Shown: positions 49,788 to 59,502, numbered from the stretch's first letter. The stretch is DNA of 64,000 bases from Bacillota bacterium (GCA_021797675.1 JAJZZH010000036.1:30973-94972), one strand, 5' to 3'. The notes: a model not told the origin generated them from the sequence alone. A program made the numbers and translations.

Positions 49788-52244
49788 CTAGCTCCTCTCG
49801 GTTAGTCGCCAAGTTTGAATTTCGTACGGCCCGATGTCGCAGGCAACCCTCGCCTGCTTGAGATACGGGCCTAGATCCTCTTCGCAGAGGGTTGCGCGTT
49901 GCATGCCAGCGAACCGCGAGGACACGGTCAGCGCAACCTGGCCCGGATGACCATAGGGTTCATGGAACCGGAGGATCCATCCGTTGCCGTCTTCCGCTGG
50001 CTTGAAAGCATCCAGAAGCACCGGATGTCCCTCGACTCGGACGGGCGGTCCGCCATTGCCGACGGGGAGCGATCCATTTCCCACGATAAATGGCTGATTA
50101 AACGCGTGGGCGTGTTCCGCCACCTGACCTCCTGGGAGGTCGTGGTCGAAAGGGATAACCGCGTATTGGAAGTGATGATTCCCAATTTCTCGGGCCATCA
50201 CTGTCCCCGACTTTCCAGCAATGAATTCGGGAACCAAGTGGCGTTCCATGCCGGGAAAGGCGTACATCGCGCGCGACTCGACCGCGGAGCGCCGATAGCC
50301 GTCATAATGGTTTGCCGCCCGCAAGAGCACCAAGTACCAGGTATCCGCCTCGAACCAGTAGCCCGGAGTCCCCCGGTTGGCCACCGCGAGCCCTCGCTGT
50401 CCTCCGCTTGCCGCAAACGTTTGCGCTGCGTAATGGCCCTCTGGCCGAGCCGTGATGGCGAAGGGCGTCTCGTAGCGGATTGGAGCACCCGTCTCCCGGG
50501 GAAAACGAACCACGAGGAGCCCGTCGGGCATGCGCACTCCATCTAGGTAGACGTCGCAGTCGATTCGAGGCGTATGTCGTCCGAAGAAAAAGATCTGGCG
50601 TAGGCGGCCTCCGAAGGCGGGGCGGCCCACCCCCACTTCGTATCCCAGGGGACTCTCCTCGATCCAACATTCATCGGGGGGAGCTTGTTGGGCATCCCGG
50701 CGGCCGTCGAGGTCGAGTGGGCCCTCCAGGTCGGGATTGGTCTCGTGCCAGACCTCCACGCGGTGGGCGAGGTCGTCGGCTTGCCAGAGGCCGGCGCCGG
50801 TCCGATTCCGGATCCAGGGAATGGTCCCGGTTTGCGGTCGCACGCAAACCCGATACCCGGGAGTTTCGAGCATGATGTCGGCGGTGGTGGGTTCCATCCA
50901 ACGTCGGGTAACCGTGGGTTCTCCTGGGTGGCGTGCCCAGGTCAGCATGGTCGAGTCGAGCCCATCCAAGGCAACGACGCTGGTGACGGGCGAGCCGGGG
51001 GCCACCTGGCGGGACGGAAGGAGATTCCCGCCTGCGTCGCACAGCGTCCATAGCGAGGTCGCATCGGGCGGCAACACCGTAATCCGGTCCTGGCGGCGAA
51101 AGCCCAGCGAGTTAAAGACGCAAAGGCCCGGGGCCCCTAAACCGCCGGCGAGCACCCGTGCCTGAATGCCGATAAGTACGTCTTCCGCCAGCGCCAGTCG
51201 TTCCAGGGCACGCTCGAACACGCGGTCGCTGCAACTTCCCCCCATGGTGTCATGGAACTCGGAGAGCAGTAATGCTTGCCAGCCGGGCCGGAGCGCCGCC
51301 CGAACCTCGGCGGCTACCATCCCGAACGACCCGGCGAAGGCTTCGGTGGCTACCAGCGCGGATTCTAGCCAGCGGTGCCGAATTTTGAACCCTGACCGAT
51401 TATCGAAGGTACCGCGAAGGTCTTGGATTCTCTGCGGCGGATTAAAGTCCCAGTTCACACTCGGAAGTTCGGTTCCGCACTCCGCGACCGCGTCAAAGTA
51501 CTGACTCGGCGTAGCCAGCCGGATCCCCGCGTTGGGGACGCGTTTCCACACGTGCCGGGCCACCGCGTCCACGATGTCTTTTCCGGACATTTCGGGCCGG
51601 ACGACGTCGCCGCCCCAGGGGACCAGCCACACCCCGTGCTGACTGTGATGAGCAAGCGGCACGATTTTCTCAGCAAGATTGCCCGGTCCGACAGAATAGT
51701 GCGCCGGCATCCAGTGAGTCAAAATACGGCTCCCATCCGGTCCCTCGTACCAGAAGTCCGCGGGAAATTCCTCGACATCTCGGTCCGGGGGCAAGTCCCG
51801 GCCGAACACATACCCCCGATAGCCCGCTTGCCGGAGAATCTGCGGGAGTTGCGGAATCTGTCCAAACTGATCGATGAACCACGCAACTTGCGCTTTCTGG
51901 CCCAGGTGTTCCTCGGTCCAGGATTGGCCCGCGAGAATCTGGCGCACCAGGGATTCCCCGGAAGGCTCCGCGAGTTCCGGGGATGTTAGGAGACCCAAAA
52001 GCGGTTCCCACTGGCCACGGGCGACGGCATCGCGCCACTCGACCTGATCCTCGTTGCTGAGTCGGTCCCAAACGGGAGCCATGACGCTCACCTGGTCCTG
52101 GGTGAAATGATACGTCGGATCCTGAGCCACCCGGTGCAAGGCTTCTTGGATAATTTCGAACGCCCAGTCGATTGTGGTGTCATAGGTCCAATACCATTCC
52201 GTGTCAATGTGGGAATGCGGTACCACGAACACTTGCAGGTCCAT
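49788..52244 (-). CDS. GH38-family alpha-mannosidase
   Basis: 818 aa, no signal peptide. The N-terminus VVPHSHIDTEWYW has the zinc-binding His-x-Asp of GH38. WFIDQFGQIPQLPQIL carries the catalytic nucleophile Asp. The rest of the barrel (LTHWMPAHYSVG), the three-helix bundle (SEFHDTMGG) and a C-terminal beta-sandwich region follow the usual order. Releases mannose from alpha-mannosides inside the cell. Between the ABC importer genes upstream and the dehydratase downstream, which suggests that imported mannosyl compounds are trimmed here. Confidence 0.93.
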   Translation of the reverse strand: MDLQVFVVPHSHIDTEWYWTYDTTIDWAFEIIQEALHRVAQDPTYHFTQDQVSVMAPVWDRLSNEDQVEWRDAVARGQWEPLLGLLTSPELAEPSGESLVRQILAGQSWTEEHLGQKAQVAWFIDQFGQIPQLPQILRQAGYRGYVFGRDLPPDRDVEEFPADFWYEGPDGSRILTHWMPAHYSVGPGNLAEKIVPLAHHSQHGVWLVPWGGDVVRPEMSGKDIVDAVARHVWKRVPNAGIRLATPSQYFDAVAECGTELPSVNWDFNPPQRIQDLRGTFDNRSGFKIRHRWLESALVATEAFAGSFGMVAAEVRAALRPGWQALLLSEFHDTMGGSCSDRVFERALERLALAEDVLIGIQARVLAGGLGAPGLCVFNSLGFRRQDRITVLPPDATSLWTLCDAGGNLLPSRQVAPGSPVTSVVALDGLDSTMLTWARHPGEPTVTRRWMEPTTADIMLETPGYRVCVRPQTGTIPWIRNRTGAGLWQADDLAHRVEVWHETNPDLEGPLDLDGRRDAQQAPPDECWIEESPLGYEVGVGRPAFGGRLRQIFFFGRHTPRIDCDVYLDGVRMPDGLLVVRFPRETGAPIRYETPFAITARPEGHYAAQTFAASGGQRGLAVANRGTPGYWFEADTWYLVLLRAANHYDGYRRSAVESRAMYAFPGMERHLVPEFIAGKSGTVMAREIGNHHFQYAVIPFDHDLPGGQVAEHAHAFNQPFIVGNGSLPVGNGGPPVRVEGHPVLLDAFKPAEDGNGWILRFHEPYGHPGQVALTVSSRFAGMQRATLCEEDLGPYLKQARVACDIGPYEIQTWRLTERS

Positions 52245-52286
52245 AAAACGCCCCCCTATTCGGATGCCACCCGTCCGCGGGGCAAG

Positions 52287-53108
52287 CTAGAATTTTAGGG
52301 CCCCAGCGGTTAAACCACGCACAAACGTTTTTCCCGTAACGGCCAACAGCAAGAGCAGTGGCACCGTGCCGATGAAGTATGCTGCCATTTCAGGTCCGAA
52401 TGCGGTGGAGTACTTGCTCGAAAACACCACCATTCCCAACGCCAGGGTCCGCAAATGGTTCTCGTTGATCACGACCAACGGCCAGACGTAGTCGTTCCAC
52501 GTGGTGAGAATCTCCAAAATGGCCACCGTGCCGAGCACGGGTTTGCTCAGCGGCAAGGCGATTCGCAAAAAGGCGTACCATTCGGAACCGCCTTCGACCC
52601 GACACGCCTCAAAGAGGTCGTTCGCCAGCCCCGCGAAGAATGTGCGGAGGATAAACACGGCAAGCGCCTGGCCGGTCGCGATGTACGGCAGGACGAGACC
52701 CCAATACGTATTCAGGAGGCCCAGGGACTTGACGATGGAAAACAGTGGGATGAAGGTCAGCAGGAACGGAATCATCATCATCGCGATGATGGCATAGTAC
52801 AGAAAGGTCCGCCCCGGAAAATCCAGCCGGGCGAAAGCATACGCCGAGAGGCTGCTGATAATCAGCACGCCCAAGGTGCTAGCGCCGGACACGATCAAGC
52901 TGTTGACGATATACCGCCATATCCGTGAAAAGGCGTTCACATAATTATTCCAGTGAAACGGGGCGACAAACCAGCCAATATGGAGGTAAAACTGGGTATC
53001 CGTCTTTAGCGACGTGATCACCATAAATAGCAGGGGATAGAGCGCGAGACATCCCAGCAAGCCAAGAAACGTGTAGGTTCCGATTGGGCGGCGGGCGGCT
53101 TTGAACAT
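52287..53108 (-). CDS. Sugar ABC transporter permease (MalG-type)
   Basis: 273 aa, six membrane helices. The EAA loop reads EACRVEGGSEWYAFLRIALP. CUT1 family. Start ATG at 53108 behind GGAAGG. It follows the MalF-type permease by 33 bp and precedes the mannosidase gene by 42 bp. As with the other importer, no ATPase subunit is encoded nearby. Confidence 0.93.
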   Translation of the reverse strand: MFKAARRPIGTYTFLGLLGCLALYPLLFMVITSLKTDTQFYLHIGWFVAPFHWNNYVNAFSRIWRYIVNSLIVSGASTLGVLIISSLSAYAFARLDFPGRTFLYYAIIAMMMIPFLLTFIPLFSIVKSLGLLNTYWGLVLPYIATGQALAVFILRTFFAGLANDLFEACRVEGGSEWYAFLRIALPLSKPVLGTVAILEILTTWNDYVWPLVVINENHLRTLALGMVVFSSKYSTAFGPEMAAYFIGTVPLLLLLAVTGKTFVRGLTAGALKF

Positions 53109-53141
53109 TCGGTCTCGTCCCTTCCTTCGGGGCTGTGAATC

Positions 53142-54077
53142 TCAGAATTCAACCGGACGCAAAATGCGCGTAATCGCGACATTGACCACCAACGTAAGGG
53201 CGAATACTACCACTCCAATGGCGCTCGCATACCCGAACTGTTGGTTCAAGAAGGCGTCCTGGTAAATCACCAGACCAGGCAGTATGGTGGCGTTTCCGGG
53301 GCCGCCGTTGGTCAGAATCAGGACTTGGGTGAACGTCGAGAGCGTGTTGATGACGGTGAGCAGTAGCAGCAGGCGCAGTTGGCCAGACAGCAACGGAAGT
53401 TCGATGCGAAAAAACCGTCGAAGCTTGGATGCTCCATCCATGTCCGCGGCTTCCCTCACCTCGTCAGGAATGGCCTGCAGTCCCGCTGTATAAATAAGCA
53501 GACCGAATCCATCGACCCAGGGAAACCCCATGAACATAATCGCGTACAAGGCGGTATTCGGGTCGCCCAGCCATGGGCGGGCCAACGCCCCGAGTCCCAC
53601 GCCGTGCAGCAGGGCGTCGATGAGGCCGCCGAGCGGACTGTAGAAGAAGCCCCAGACTAATACGAACACCACGGTCGGAACCACCAAGGGAACCACGAAC
53701 ACCATACGCATCCAATATTGCGCCACGAAGCTTCGGAGCCCGAAAATCAGGCGGGCGACCAACAAGGGAACGGTCAGTTCGACCAAGACGCCCCAGCCGG
53801 CTAGCTTCACCACGTTGAGCAACGACTGCAGGAAAACGGGATCCCCCGCCAAGAGGCGAAAATTTTCCAGTCCAATGAACTGAGGCGGAGAAAACCCGTC
53901 CCAGTTGGTGAACGCGTGATACACGGCGGAAAGCGCCGGTCCATACAGAAAGACCGCTGCGAAGCATAACGAGGGGAAGACGAACCCATAACCGACCAAT
54001 GAGCGGCGAGCGATCGCCCGCCGTCTCTTGCCGACATTTACCAACGATAGCTCCGCCAACGGATTGGACCGGGTCAT
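53142..54077 (-). CDS. Sugar ABC transporter permease (MalF-type)
   Basis: 311 aa from the ATG at 54077, which overlaps the binding-protein stop (ATGA) and lacks a strong Shine-Dalgarno, so it depends on translational coupling. A basic N-terminus (about residues 1-25) precedes six membrane helices. EAA loop EAADMDGASKLRRFFRIELP. CUT1 partner of the downstream MalG-type permease. Confidence 0.93.
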   Translation of the reverse strand: MTRSNPLAELSLVNVGKRRRAIARRSLVGYGFVFPSLCFAAVFLYGPALSAVYHAFTNWDGFSPPQFIGLENFRLLAGDPVFLQSLLNVVKLAGWGVLVELTVPLLVARLIFGLRSFVAQYWMRMVFVVPLVVPTVVFVLVWGFFYSPLGGLIDALLHGVGLGALARPWLGDPNTALYAIMFMGFPWVDGFGLLIYTAGLQAIPDEVREAADMDGASKLRRFFRIELPLLSGQLRLLLLLTVINTLSTFTQVLILTNGGPGNATILPGLVIYQDAFLNQQFGYASAIGVVVFALTLVVNVAITRILRPVEF

Positions 54078-55537
54078 TGCCCGCCGACCCATGTTTTCGT
54101 CTGCAGGGCAGCTTGACGAAAGAGGTTTTCCATCTGGCTCATGGCCTGGCCGAGGGACAGTTGACCGTCCACATAGCTCTGCATGACTTTGACCTGGGAC
54201 TGCTCAAACCCTGGTCCCAGCGCGGTCTCCGCCTCGGATATGCGGCTCGGATGGTCCATGATATACCGGACCGTCTCGAGCAACGCCCGCGTTTTGGGCG
54301 GCCCGCCAACGGGGGTTCCGGGCGCATTGGAGACATATCCCGAGTCCCACGCAAATCGCTCCTGGTTCTTTGGTACGGAAAGATATTGAATGAAGTTGTC
54401 CACGGCCGCGGCGGTGTGCGTCGTCTTTGCGGTCGATGTCACCGCAAACGGGCAGGCCCCCCATCCACCCCACACTCCCGTGCCATGGTACCCCGGGGTT
54501 GCGGCGGAAGACGTCTTCTTTGTCAGCTGCGGGATGGGGAACACGCCATAGTTCAGGTCGGGCATTTTGTTGAGAGCCGGTATGACGTAGGATCCGGCAT
54601 AGAACATGGCCACTTTGCCCCGTTCAAACATGGTTTGCGAGTTGTTGGTCGCGCTCCCGGTGCCGACTCCTGCCGCTCCCGGTTCGAAGTAAGCGGACCA
54701 TGCTTTCAGGAGCTTCCAGGCCGCTTCATATCGCGGGTTGGTGGTCCGGAAGGCTCCGGTGTCAATGGCCCGCACCAGTTCGGGAACGGTCACCAGCTTC
54801 GTTTGGCTGTGCGTCAACTGATTAAAGATCGGCTGCATGGTAAGGCTCTCCAAGGCGGCCATGACGGACGGAATCGGATCACCATAAACGGTGTCACCCA
54901 GGTCGAATCCCATCGGGATGACCCCAATTTGCTTTAGCTTTCGCATATCTTGCAGGAATTGGCCCCAGGTGGTTGGCACCTGATGAATGCCCGCCTTCCG
55001 AAAATCCGTCTTGTTGTACCATATCCCGGCATCCTGGCCGCTCCACGCAATGGACCAGTACTGCCGGTGAAATTGCAATTCCTGGCGGACCTTGGGCGCG
55101 AACAGGCCGTACAGATGGTGGTTGCCCGGCACATAAGGGTCGGGGGCATTCATCAACCCCGTCAAATTCATATACCAGTGCCGCGGAATATCCTGCCAAG
55201 GTTCCATCGCGACCGGCGGGGCGATAATTTGAGGCGCTGTGCCTTCGGCGAGCACCGTATTTTCCCAGAGCACGAAATTGCTGGCGTTCGTGGGGGGCGG
55301 CACGATCGTCAACCGGATGCCCGGGTGCGTCTTCCGATACGACTTGAGAACTGTGGAGGCAAATCCCGGAGCCGAGTTTTGGCTAAAGCAGAGCCAGTCA
55401 AAGACCTTGAGATGGGCCTTAAGATGAGCCCCGGGGACGGACTTGGCCGCCGGCACTTTCACGGCCCCCAGCGTGCCAAATGCAACCAAACTTAGGACGG
55501 CTGAGGATCCGATCACGGAGCGGATCATTCTTTTCAT
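54074..55537 (-). CDS. Sugar ABC transporter substrate-binding protein
   Basis: 487 aa, ATG behind GGAGGAGAG. N-terminal signal sequence: MKRMIRS, hydrophobic stretch, then a likely cleavage near KVPAAKS; no lipobox. Type 1 solute-binding fold with LKVFDWLCFSQNSAPGF, KTHPGIRLTIVPPP and WYNKTDFRKAGIHQVPTTWG (the conserved YNKxxFxKAGI..PxTW segment of sugar-binding proteins). It has its own promoter with an overlapping palindrome (55604-55639), so the importer genes can be induced separately from the SDR upstream. Confidence 0.93.
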   Translation of the reverse strand: MKRMIRSVIGSSAVLSLVAFGTLGAVKVPAAKSVPGAHLKAHLKVFDWLCFSQNSAPGFASTVLKSYRKTHPGIRLTIVPPPTNASNFVLWENTVLAEGTAPQIIAPPVAMEPWQDIPRHWYMNLTGLMNAPDPYVPGNHHLYGLFAPKVRQELQFHRQYWSIAWSGQDAGIWYNKTDFRKAGIHQVPTTWGQFLQDMRKLKQIGVIPMGFDLGDTVYGDPIPSVMAALESLTMQPIFNQLTHSQTKLVTVPELVRAIDTGAFRTTNPRYEAAWKLLKAWSAYFEPGAAGVGTGSATNNSQTMFERGKVAMFYAGSYVIPALNKMPDLNYGVFPIPQLTKKTSSAATPGYHGTGVWGGWGACPFAVTSTAKTTHTAAAVDNFIQYLSVPKNQERFAWDSGYVSNAPGTPVGGPPKTRALLETVRYIMDHPSRISEAETALGPGFEQSQVKVMQSYVDGQLSLGQAMSQMENLFRQAALQTKTWVGGQ

Positions 55538-55603
55538 AGACTCTCCTCCTCCTGGGTGAATCCGGGTGGGTTTCTCTGAGTGAAATAAGCATGTTACAGA
55601 ATG

Positions 55604-55639
55604 ATTATGTCGCCGATTCGATCTGGAGTCAACCTCCAG
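55604..55639 (-). promoter_or_regulatory. Promoter with overlapping palindrome before the binding-protein gene
   Basis: Minus strand TTGACT (55632-55627), 17-bp spacer, CATAAT (55609-55604), about 65 nt before the start codon. A perfect inverted repeat CTGGAG (55623-55628) / CTCCAG (55634-55639) straddles the -35, and a second repeat TCGAT/ATCGA lies just upstream. These look like regulator sites, possibly for the nearby IclR protein. Confidence 0.72.
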
Positions 55640-55672
55640 TCGATAAAAAATCGAGAGAAATTTCGATCATCC

Positions 55673-56443
55673 TTAATAAACGTTCGCGAGCAAGCCACCA
55701 TCTACGATGACAGAACTGCCGCTAACGAACGACGCGTCGTCGGATGCCAAGAACGCCAGCACTTTCGCAACCTCAGTGGGTTGGGCGATGCGCCCCAGCG
55801 GATAATGTCGCGACACCGCTTGGCGGGCGGCTTCGGGGTCCGGCTGAAACCGAAAATACTCAGCGACCAACGGGGTTTCCACATCTCCGGGGCAGACCGC
55901 CGCCGCCCGAATGCCATGCGATCCATACGCCAGCGCCACGGAACGCATGAGCGCGATCATCCCTGCTTTGGTCGCACCGTACACGGCCAAGTCAGGATCG
56001 GCGACCAGCCCCAACACCGAACTGGTGAACAAGATGACGCCATGCCCCTGTTGCATCAACACCGGGAGCACAATCCGGCACCCGTTGAAGCTTCCTTTGA
56101 GGTTCACCGCGATCACTCGGTCAAAGTCTTCGTCCCCAAACGCGTGCAAAGGTCCCATGATTTGGACCGCGGCATTGTTCACCAGGACGTCGACACGCGC
56201 ATAACGACGCAGCAGGTGTTGCACCGCGGCGTCGAACTGGTCGAAGGCACTCACGTCGGCGGCGAGCGCCACGGCCTGCCCTCCCAAGGCCTCAATCCGG
56301 CTCACCACCTCGCGGGCTTTCCCGGGATCGACATCCAAGACGCCTACTGCGGCACCGCTCTCCGCAAACACCTGCGCCGTTGCGGCCCCGATACCCGATC
56401 CGGCGCCCGTGATCAAGGCCACTCGGCCTTCTAAACGTTTCAT
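55673..56443 (-). CDS. Short-chain dehydrogenase/reductase
   Basis: 256 aa from the ATG at 56443, which overlaps the stop of the epimerase-like gene (ATGA). Classical SDR: ALITGAGSGIGAATAQVFAE (NAD binding), VDVLVNNAAVQ, FTSSVLGLVAD (catalytic Ser), VYGATKAGMIALMRS (YxxxK) and SVIVDGGLL. Acts with the neighbouring aminotransferase and epimerase on an unknown, likely sugar-derived, substrate. The frame extends far upstream in overlap with the previous gene, which is not real coding. Confidence 0.93.
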   Translation of the reverse strand: MKRLEGRVALITGAGSGIGAATAQVFAESGAAVGVLDVDPGKAREVVSRIEALGGQAVALAADVSAFDQFDAAVQHLLRRYARVDVLVNNAAVQIMGPLHAFGDEDFDRVIAVNLKGSFNGCRIVLPVLMQQGHGVILFTSSVLGLVADPDLAVYGATKAGMIALMRSVALAYGSHGIRAAAVCPGDVETPLVAEYFRFQPDPEAARQAVSRHYPLGRIAQPTEVAKVLAFLASDDASFVSGSSVIVDGGLLANVY

Positions 56444-57450
56444 GCCTGCTCCGCTTCCTTTCCGGTAATGTGTCCGTCGCGCGCCACATGAGTCACCGTC
56501 TGCCATCCACGATGGACGATCGCCGCCACCTCTGTCTCCCATACGGTGCCGGGAGCCAGCACCACGGTCCGGCCGGCGCGACTGGCCTCGTCGATGCGCG
56601 AGGGAAAGCTTGTCCAGGGTTCTAGGGCCACATGGTAGTGGCCCCGCCATCCACCGTAGACGAGCCACAACCAGAGGACGGGGAACGCCTCCTGGGAAAA
56701 CGCCAGCGCAAACCCCGGTGCGCCGCGCGGGGCCGACAAGGCCAGCCATCCGCCGCTCAGGTCGTATGCATAGGCAAATCCGTAGACCCCTCGGTGGGCC
56801 GGGGGGACCTGCCGCAAATCGAACTCCCGCTGCCGGGGTTCCCCAACCCACGGCCACGCGTAGGTCTCGCCGGGTGTTCCGAGATCAGGCCCACTAGCCT
56901 CCGCGATCTGAACATACCGGGCGGGCACATCGATGCGGGAGCCCGGTTCCACGGCGAGTGCCGGGTGGATGCCGAGCATGAACTCAATCGCCGCAGCTCC
57001 CAGATTCGTCACCCGATAACGCAACGAGACGACCGGCTGGTCCGGATGCAGGGTGATCCACTTGTCGACGCGGGCCGGCGTAATCACGCCTTCCGCCCAC
57101 ATATGCAACGATGGTCCCACCTCGCCGGATTCCACGGCGTGCTGCCATGGACGGGTCCAGAGTTCGCCGAGATACGGCCGCGCTTCGCCCTGAAATGTCG
57201 TGGGCGCGCCGTTCGGGAAAGGATCATCCCATCCCCCCGACCACCAGTCGTCGAAGTTGGCACCGAACGGCGCTGGAGCCGGTGGGCGACGAGGATTGTG
57301 CCACAACAAGTTCTTGCCCGAAGGGAAATCCCAGAGGTTGTAAATCTTGGCGCCCAAGCCGACCATCACGTCCAGCCGCACCCAGGCATTCTCGACGACG
57401 ACGGTTTCGATTCCCCGGAACGTCCAGCCACTATGCACCAGCGTGGCCAA
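56440..57450 (-). CDS. Aldose 1-epimerase-like (galactose mutarotase fold) protein
   Basis: 336 aa from the TTG at 57450, seven bases after AAGGGGGG and overlapping the aminotransferase stop by 20 bp. WFRGIET-like opening, VRLDVMVGLGAKIYNLWD (the strand binding the sugar in mutarotase-like proteins), LLWHNPRRPPAPAPFGANFD and HVALEPWTSFP near the end. Such DUF4432/DUF5107-type proteins are beta-sandwich sugar-binding enzymes, often epimerases. Specificity unknown. Confidence 0.72.
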   Translation of the reverse strand: MATLVHSGWTFRGIETVVVENAWVRLDVMVGLGAKIYNLWDFPSGKNLLWHNPRRPPAPAPFGANFDDWWSGGWDDPFPNGAPTTFQGEARPYLGELWTRPWQHAVESGEVGPSLHMWAEGVITPARVDKWITLHPDQPVVSLRYRVTNLGAAAIEFMLGIHPALAVEPGSRIDVPARYVQIAEASGPDLGTPGETYAWPWVGEPRQREFDLRQVPPAHRGVYGFAYAYDLSGGWLALSAPRGAPGFALAFSQEAFPVLWLWLVYGGWRGHYHVALEPWTSFPSRIDEASRAGRTVVLAPGTVWETEVAAIVHRGWQTVTHVARDGHITGKEAEQA

Positions 57451-58759
57451 CGGATATCCCCCCTTTGCCCTGCTGCAGCACGTGCATGCTCTGATCAAAG
57501 GCATCCAACGTGCGTGTGATGTCCTCCGAGGAGTGGGCTGCGGAGACGTACAGACGACCGCCCGGCAGCAGATACACATTGCGCTTCAGGCACTCGACCA
57601 GGAGGAGGTTGTACGTCGCCTGGTCTGCCCTAGCGAAGTCCTGGTAATCGCGAGGCGGGTTCGCGCGGCCGAGTAGAATTTGCGCTACCCCGCCCACGTG
57701 GGGTATCTGCGCGGGAATCCCGTAGTGCTTGAAAATGGTGATGAGGCCGGAGGCCAACGCGTCTGTGGCGTTGAACAGGGTGGAGAGGGTCTCCGGTCTA
57801 TCCAGCACCTCCAAGGTGGCCAAAGCCGCCCGCAAGACGATGGGGTTGCCGTTAAAGGTTCCGGCGTGAACCACTCCCCGTCCGTTGGCCAATTCCATGA
57901 TGTCGGTGCGGCCCACCACCAGGCTCACGGGATATCCATTGGCCACGGCTTTACCCAAGACGACGAGATCGGGCGCCACGCCGTACCTTCCGGTGGCACC
58001 GGAAACGCCCGTTCGAAATCCGGTAATCACTTCGTCGAAGATGAGCACGCTGCCCGACTTGGTCGCGAAATCGCGGAGCATCTGAAGATAGCCCGCGATC
58101 GGCGGCACTACCCCGGAATTACACAACACCGGTTCGGTCAACACCGCGGCGATGTCCTCGCCGTGTTCCGCAAAGACTTGGCGAATGGCTTCGGGATCGT
58201 TCCACGGGCAAACCAGAACATCCGACAACGCAGACGGTACCTGGCCAAGACTCTCCAAACGGGGGACATTCGCCTCGCTGGGGGGCGGGCGGTACGATAC
58301 CAAGACGGAATCTGCCCAGCCGTGATAATGGCCGACAAACTTCACAAACTTGCGGCGCCCGGTTGCCGCTCGAGCCAGTCGCAAGGCCATTTGGACGGCT
58401 TCGGTCCCCGTGTTGCTGTACAGCACACGTTCCGCAAACGGGAACCACGGCAGGATTCGCTCCGCCACTTGATATTCCAACGCATGCTGCGCCCCGAAGG
58501 TTTCTCCGCGGGCCACCTGATCGGTCACCGCCGAGACGACCGCCGGGTGGCAATGCCCTAAGATGATGGCCCCCCAACCGAGGACATAGTCCGTCAGGCA
58601 GTGCCCGTCGACGTCCCATTGATAGGCGCCGCTGGCCCGTTCGAAGAACAGCGGGTGTGGCAGCGCTGCGGCACGCATACTCGTCGACACCCCACCGACC
58701 AGACTCCGCTTCGACCGCTGCCACAAGGTGTACGACGTGGCCCACCGACTAGTGTCCAT
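57431..58759 (-). CDS. Class III aminotransferase (glutamate-1-semialdehyde aminomutase-like)
   Basis: 442 aa PLP enzyme. VDGHCLTDYVLGWGAIILGH is the N-terminal strand pair. YSNTGTEAVQMALRLARAAT binds PLP phosphate, VKFVGHYHGWAD is the active-site His motif, and VLIFDEVITGFRT has the PLP-binding Asp. LGKAVANGYP carries the Schiff-base Lys. It resembles GSA aminomutase (HemL), but its sugar-operon context argues for an amino-sugar or amino-acid substrate instead. Start ATG at 58759 overlaps the end of the IclR gene. Confidence 0.9.
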   Translation of the reverse strand: MDTSRWATSYTLWQRSKRSLVGGVSTSMRAAALPHPLFFERASGAYQWDVDGHCLTDYVLGWGAIILGHCHPAVVSAVTDQVARGETFGAQHALEYQVAERILPWFPFAERVLYSNTGTEAVQMALRLARAATGRRKFVKFVGHYHGWADSVLVSYRPPPSEANVPRLESLGQVPSALSDVLVCPWNDPEAIRQVFAEHGEDIAAVLTEPVLCNSGVVPPIAGYLQMLRDFATKSGSVLIFDEVITGFRTGVSGATGRYGVAPDLVVLGKAVANGYPVSLVVGRTDIMELANGRGVVHAGTFNGNPIVLRAALATLEVLDRPETLSTLFNATDALASGLITIFKHYGIPAQIPHVGGVAQILLGRANPPRDYQDFARADQATYNLLLVECLKRNVYLLPGGRLYVSAAHSSEDITRTLDAFDQSMHVLQQGKGGISVGHAGA

Positions 58760-59492
58760 GTTGCGGAGCCTCCCTTAAGCCCTCGTATAACCCGCCTACC
58801 GCCTCCTGCAACCTACGGCCCAACACCCGCACCCGCTCGTCGTCCATGCGGCTGGATGGTCCGGAAACACTGAGCGCTCCAATCACCTGACCCCCCGTGA
58901 CGTTCGGGATGGCAACGCCCACACATCGAACCCCTGCAACTGACTCTTCGTCATCGACCGCATATCCGTCACGCCGGACGGCGGCAAGTGTATCTGCCAG
59001 GGAAACGTGCGTCGTGGAGTCCACGTAGTCGTCCGGCGAGGGCACGGCGGCCAAAAACGCGCGCCCCAGAGAGGTGTTCTCGAACGGCACCGGATCGCCC
59101 TCGTGCTCCGACACCCGGAAGGCGCGAGGGCTTTCCAGAATGACGGCGTAATACAAGCGTCGGTTTCGAATTAAGGCCAAGTTGACCGTTTCCTGGGTTT
59201 CGCGGTGCAAGGCGGTCATTGTTTCTAGGGCAGCCACCTTGAGCCGATTGCCTGTACGTGCCACCAGGGCCAGCCGCATGCAAGCCGGGCCCAGTTCATA
59301 CGTGCGTGCGCCCGCGTCCCATTTAAGATACTGCTCTGCCAGCATTGTCTGGGCGATCCGAAACGCCCGCGTCTTGGAAATGGCCAGCCGCTCTGCCAAT
59401 TGATCCAGGCTCAGTCGGGGCTCTTGGAAGTCGAACAGCCCCAACAGCTCCAAGGCCTTGACCACGATATCGATCGAATAGTCCCGAGAAAT
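58749..59492 (-). CDS. IclR-family transcriptional regulator, start uncertain
   Basis: About 248 aa. Winged helix: IVVKALELLGLFDFQEP, then LSLDQLAERLAISKTRAFRI. Effector domain: TSLGRAFLAAVPSPDDYV and GYAVDDEESVAGVRCVGVAI, then GALSVSGPSSRM. No ATG, GTG or TTG with a Shine-Dalgarno fits the N-terminus. The best-placed candidate is an ATT at 59492, seven bases after AGGGGG; a GTG at 59465 lacks a Shine-Dalgarno. The frame stays open to 60107 but the upstream part is not protein-like. It overlaps the aminotransferase start by 11 bp, so it heads the 59.5-44.7 kb catabolic block and probably controls it. Confidence 0.85.
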   Translation of the reverse strand: MSRDYSIDIVVKALELLGLFDFQEPRLSLDQLAERLAISKTRAFRIAQTMLAEQYLKWDAGARTYELGPACMRLALVARTGNRLKVAALETMTALHRETQETVNLALIRNRRLYYAVILESPRAFRVSEHEGDPVPFENTSLGRAFLAAVPSPDDYVDSTTHVSLADTLAAVRRDGYAVDDEESVAGVRCVGVAIPNVTGGQVIGALSVSGPSSRMDDERVRVLGRRLQEAVGGLYEGLREAPQHGH

Positions 59493-59502
59493 AATCCCAC
59501 CC

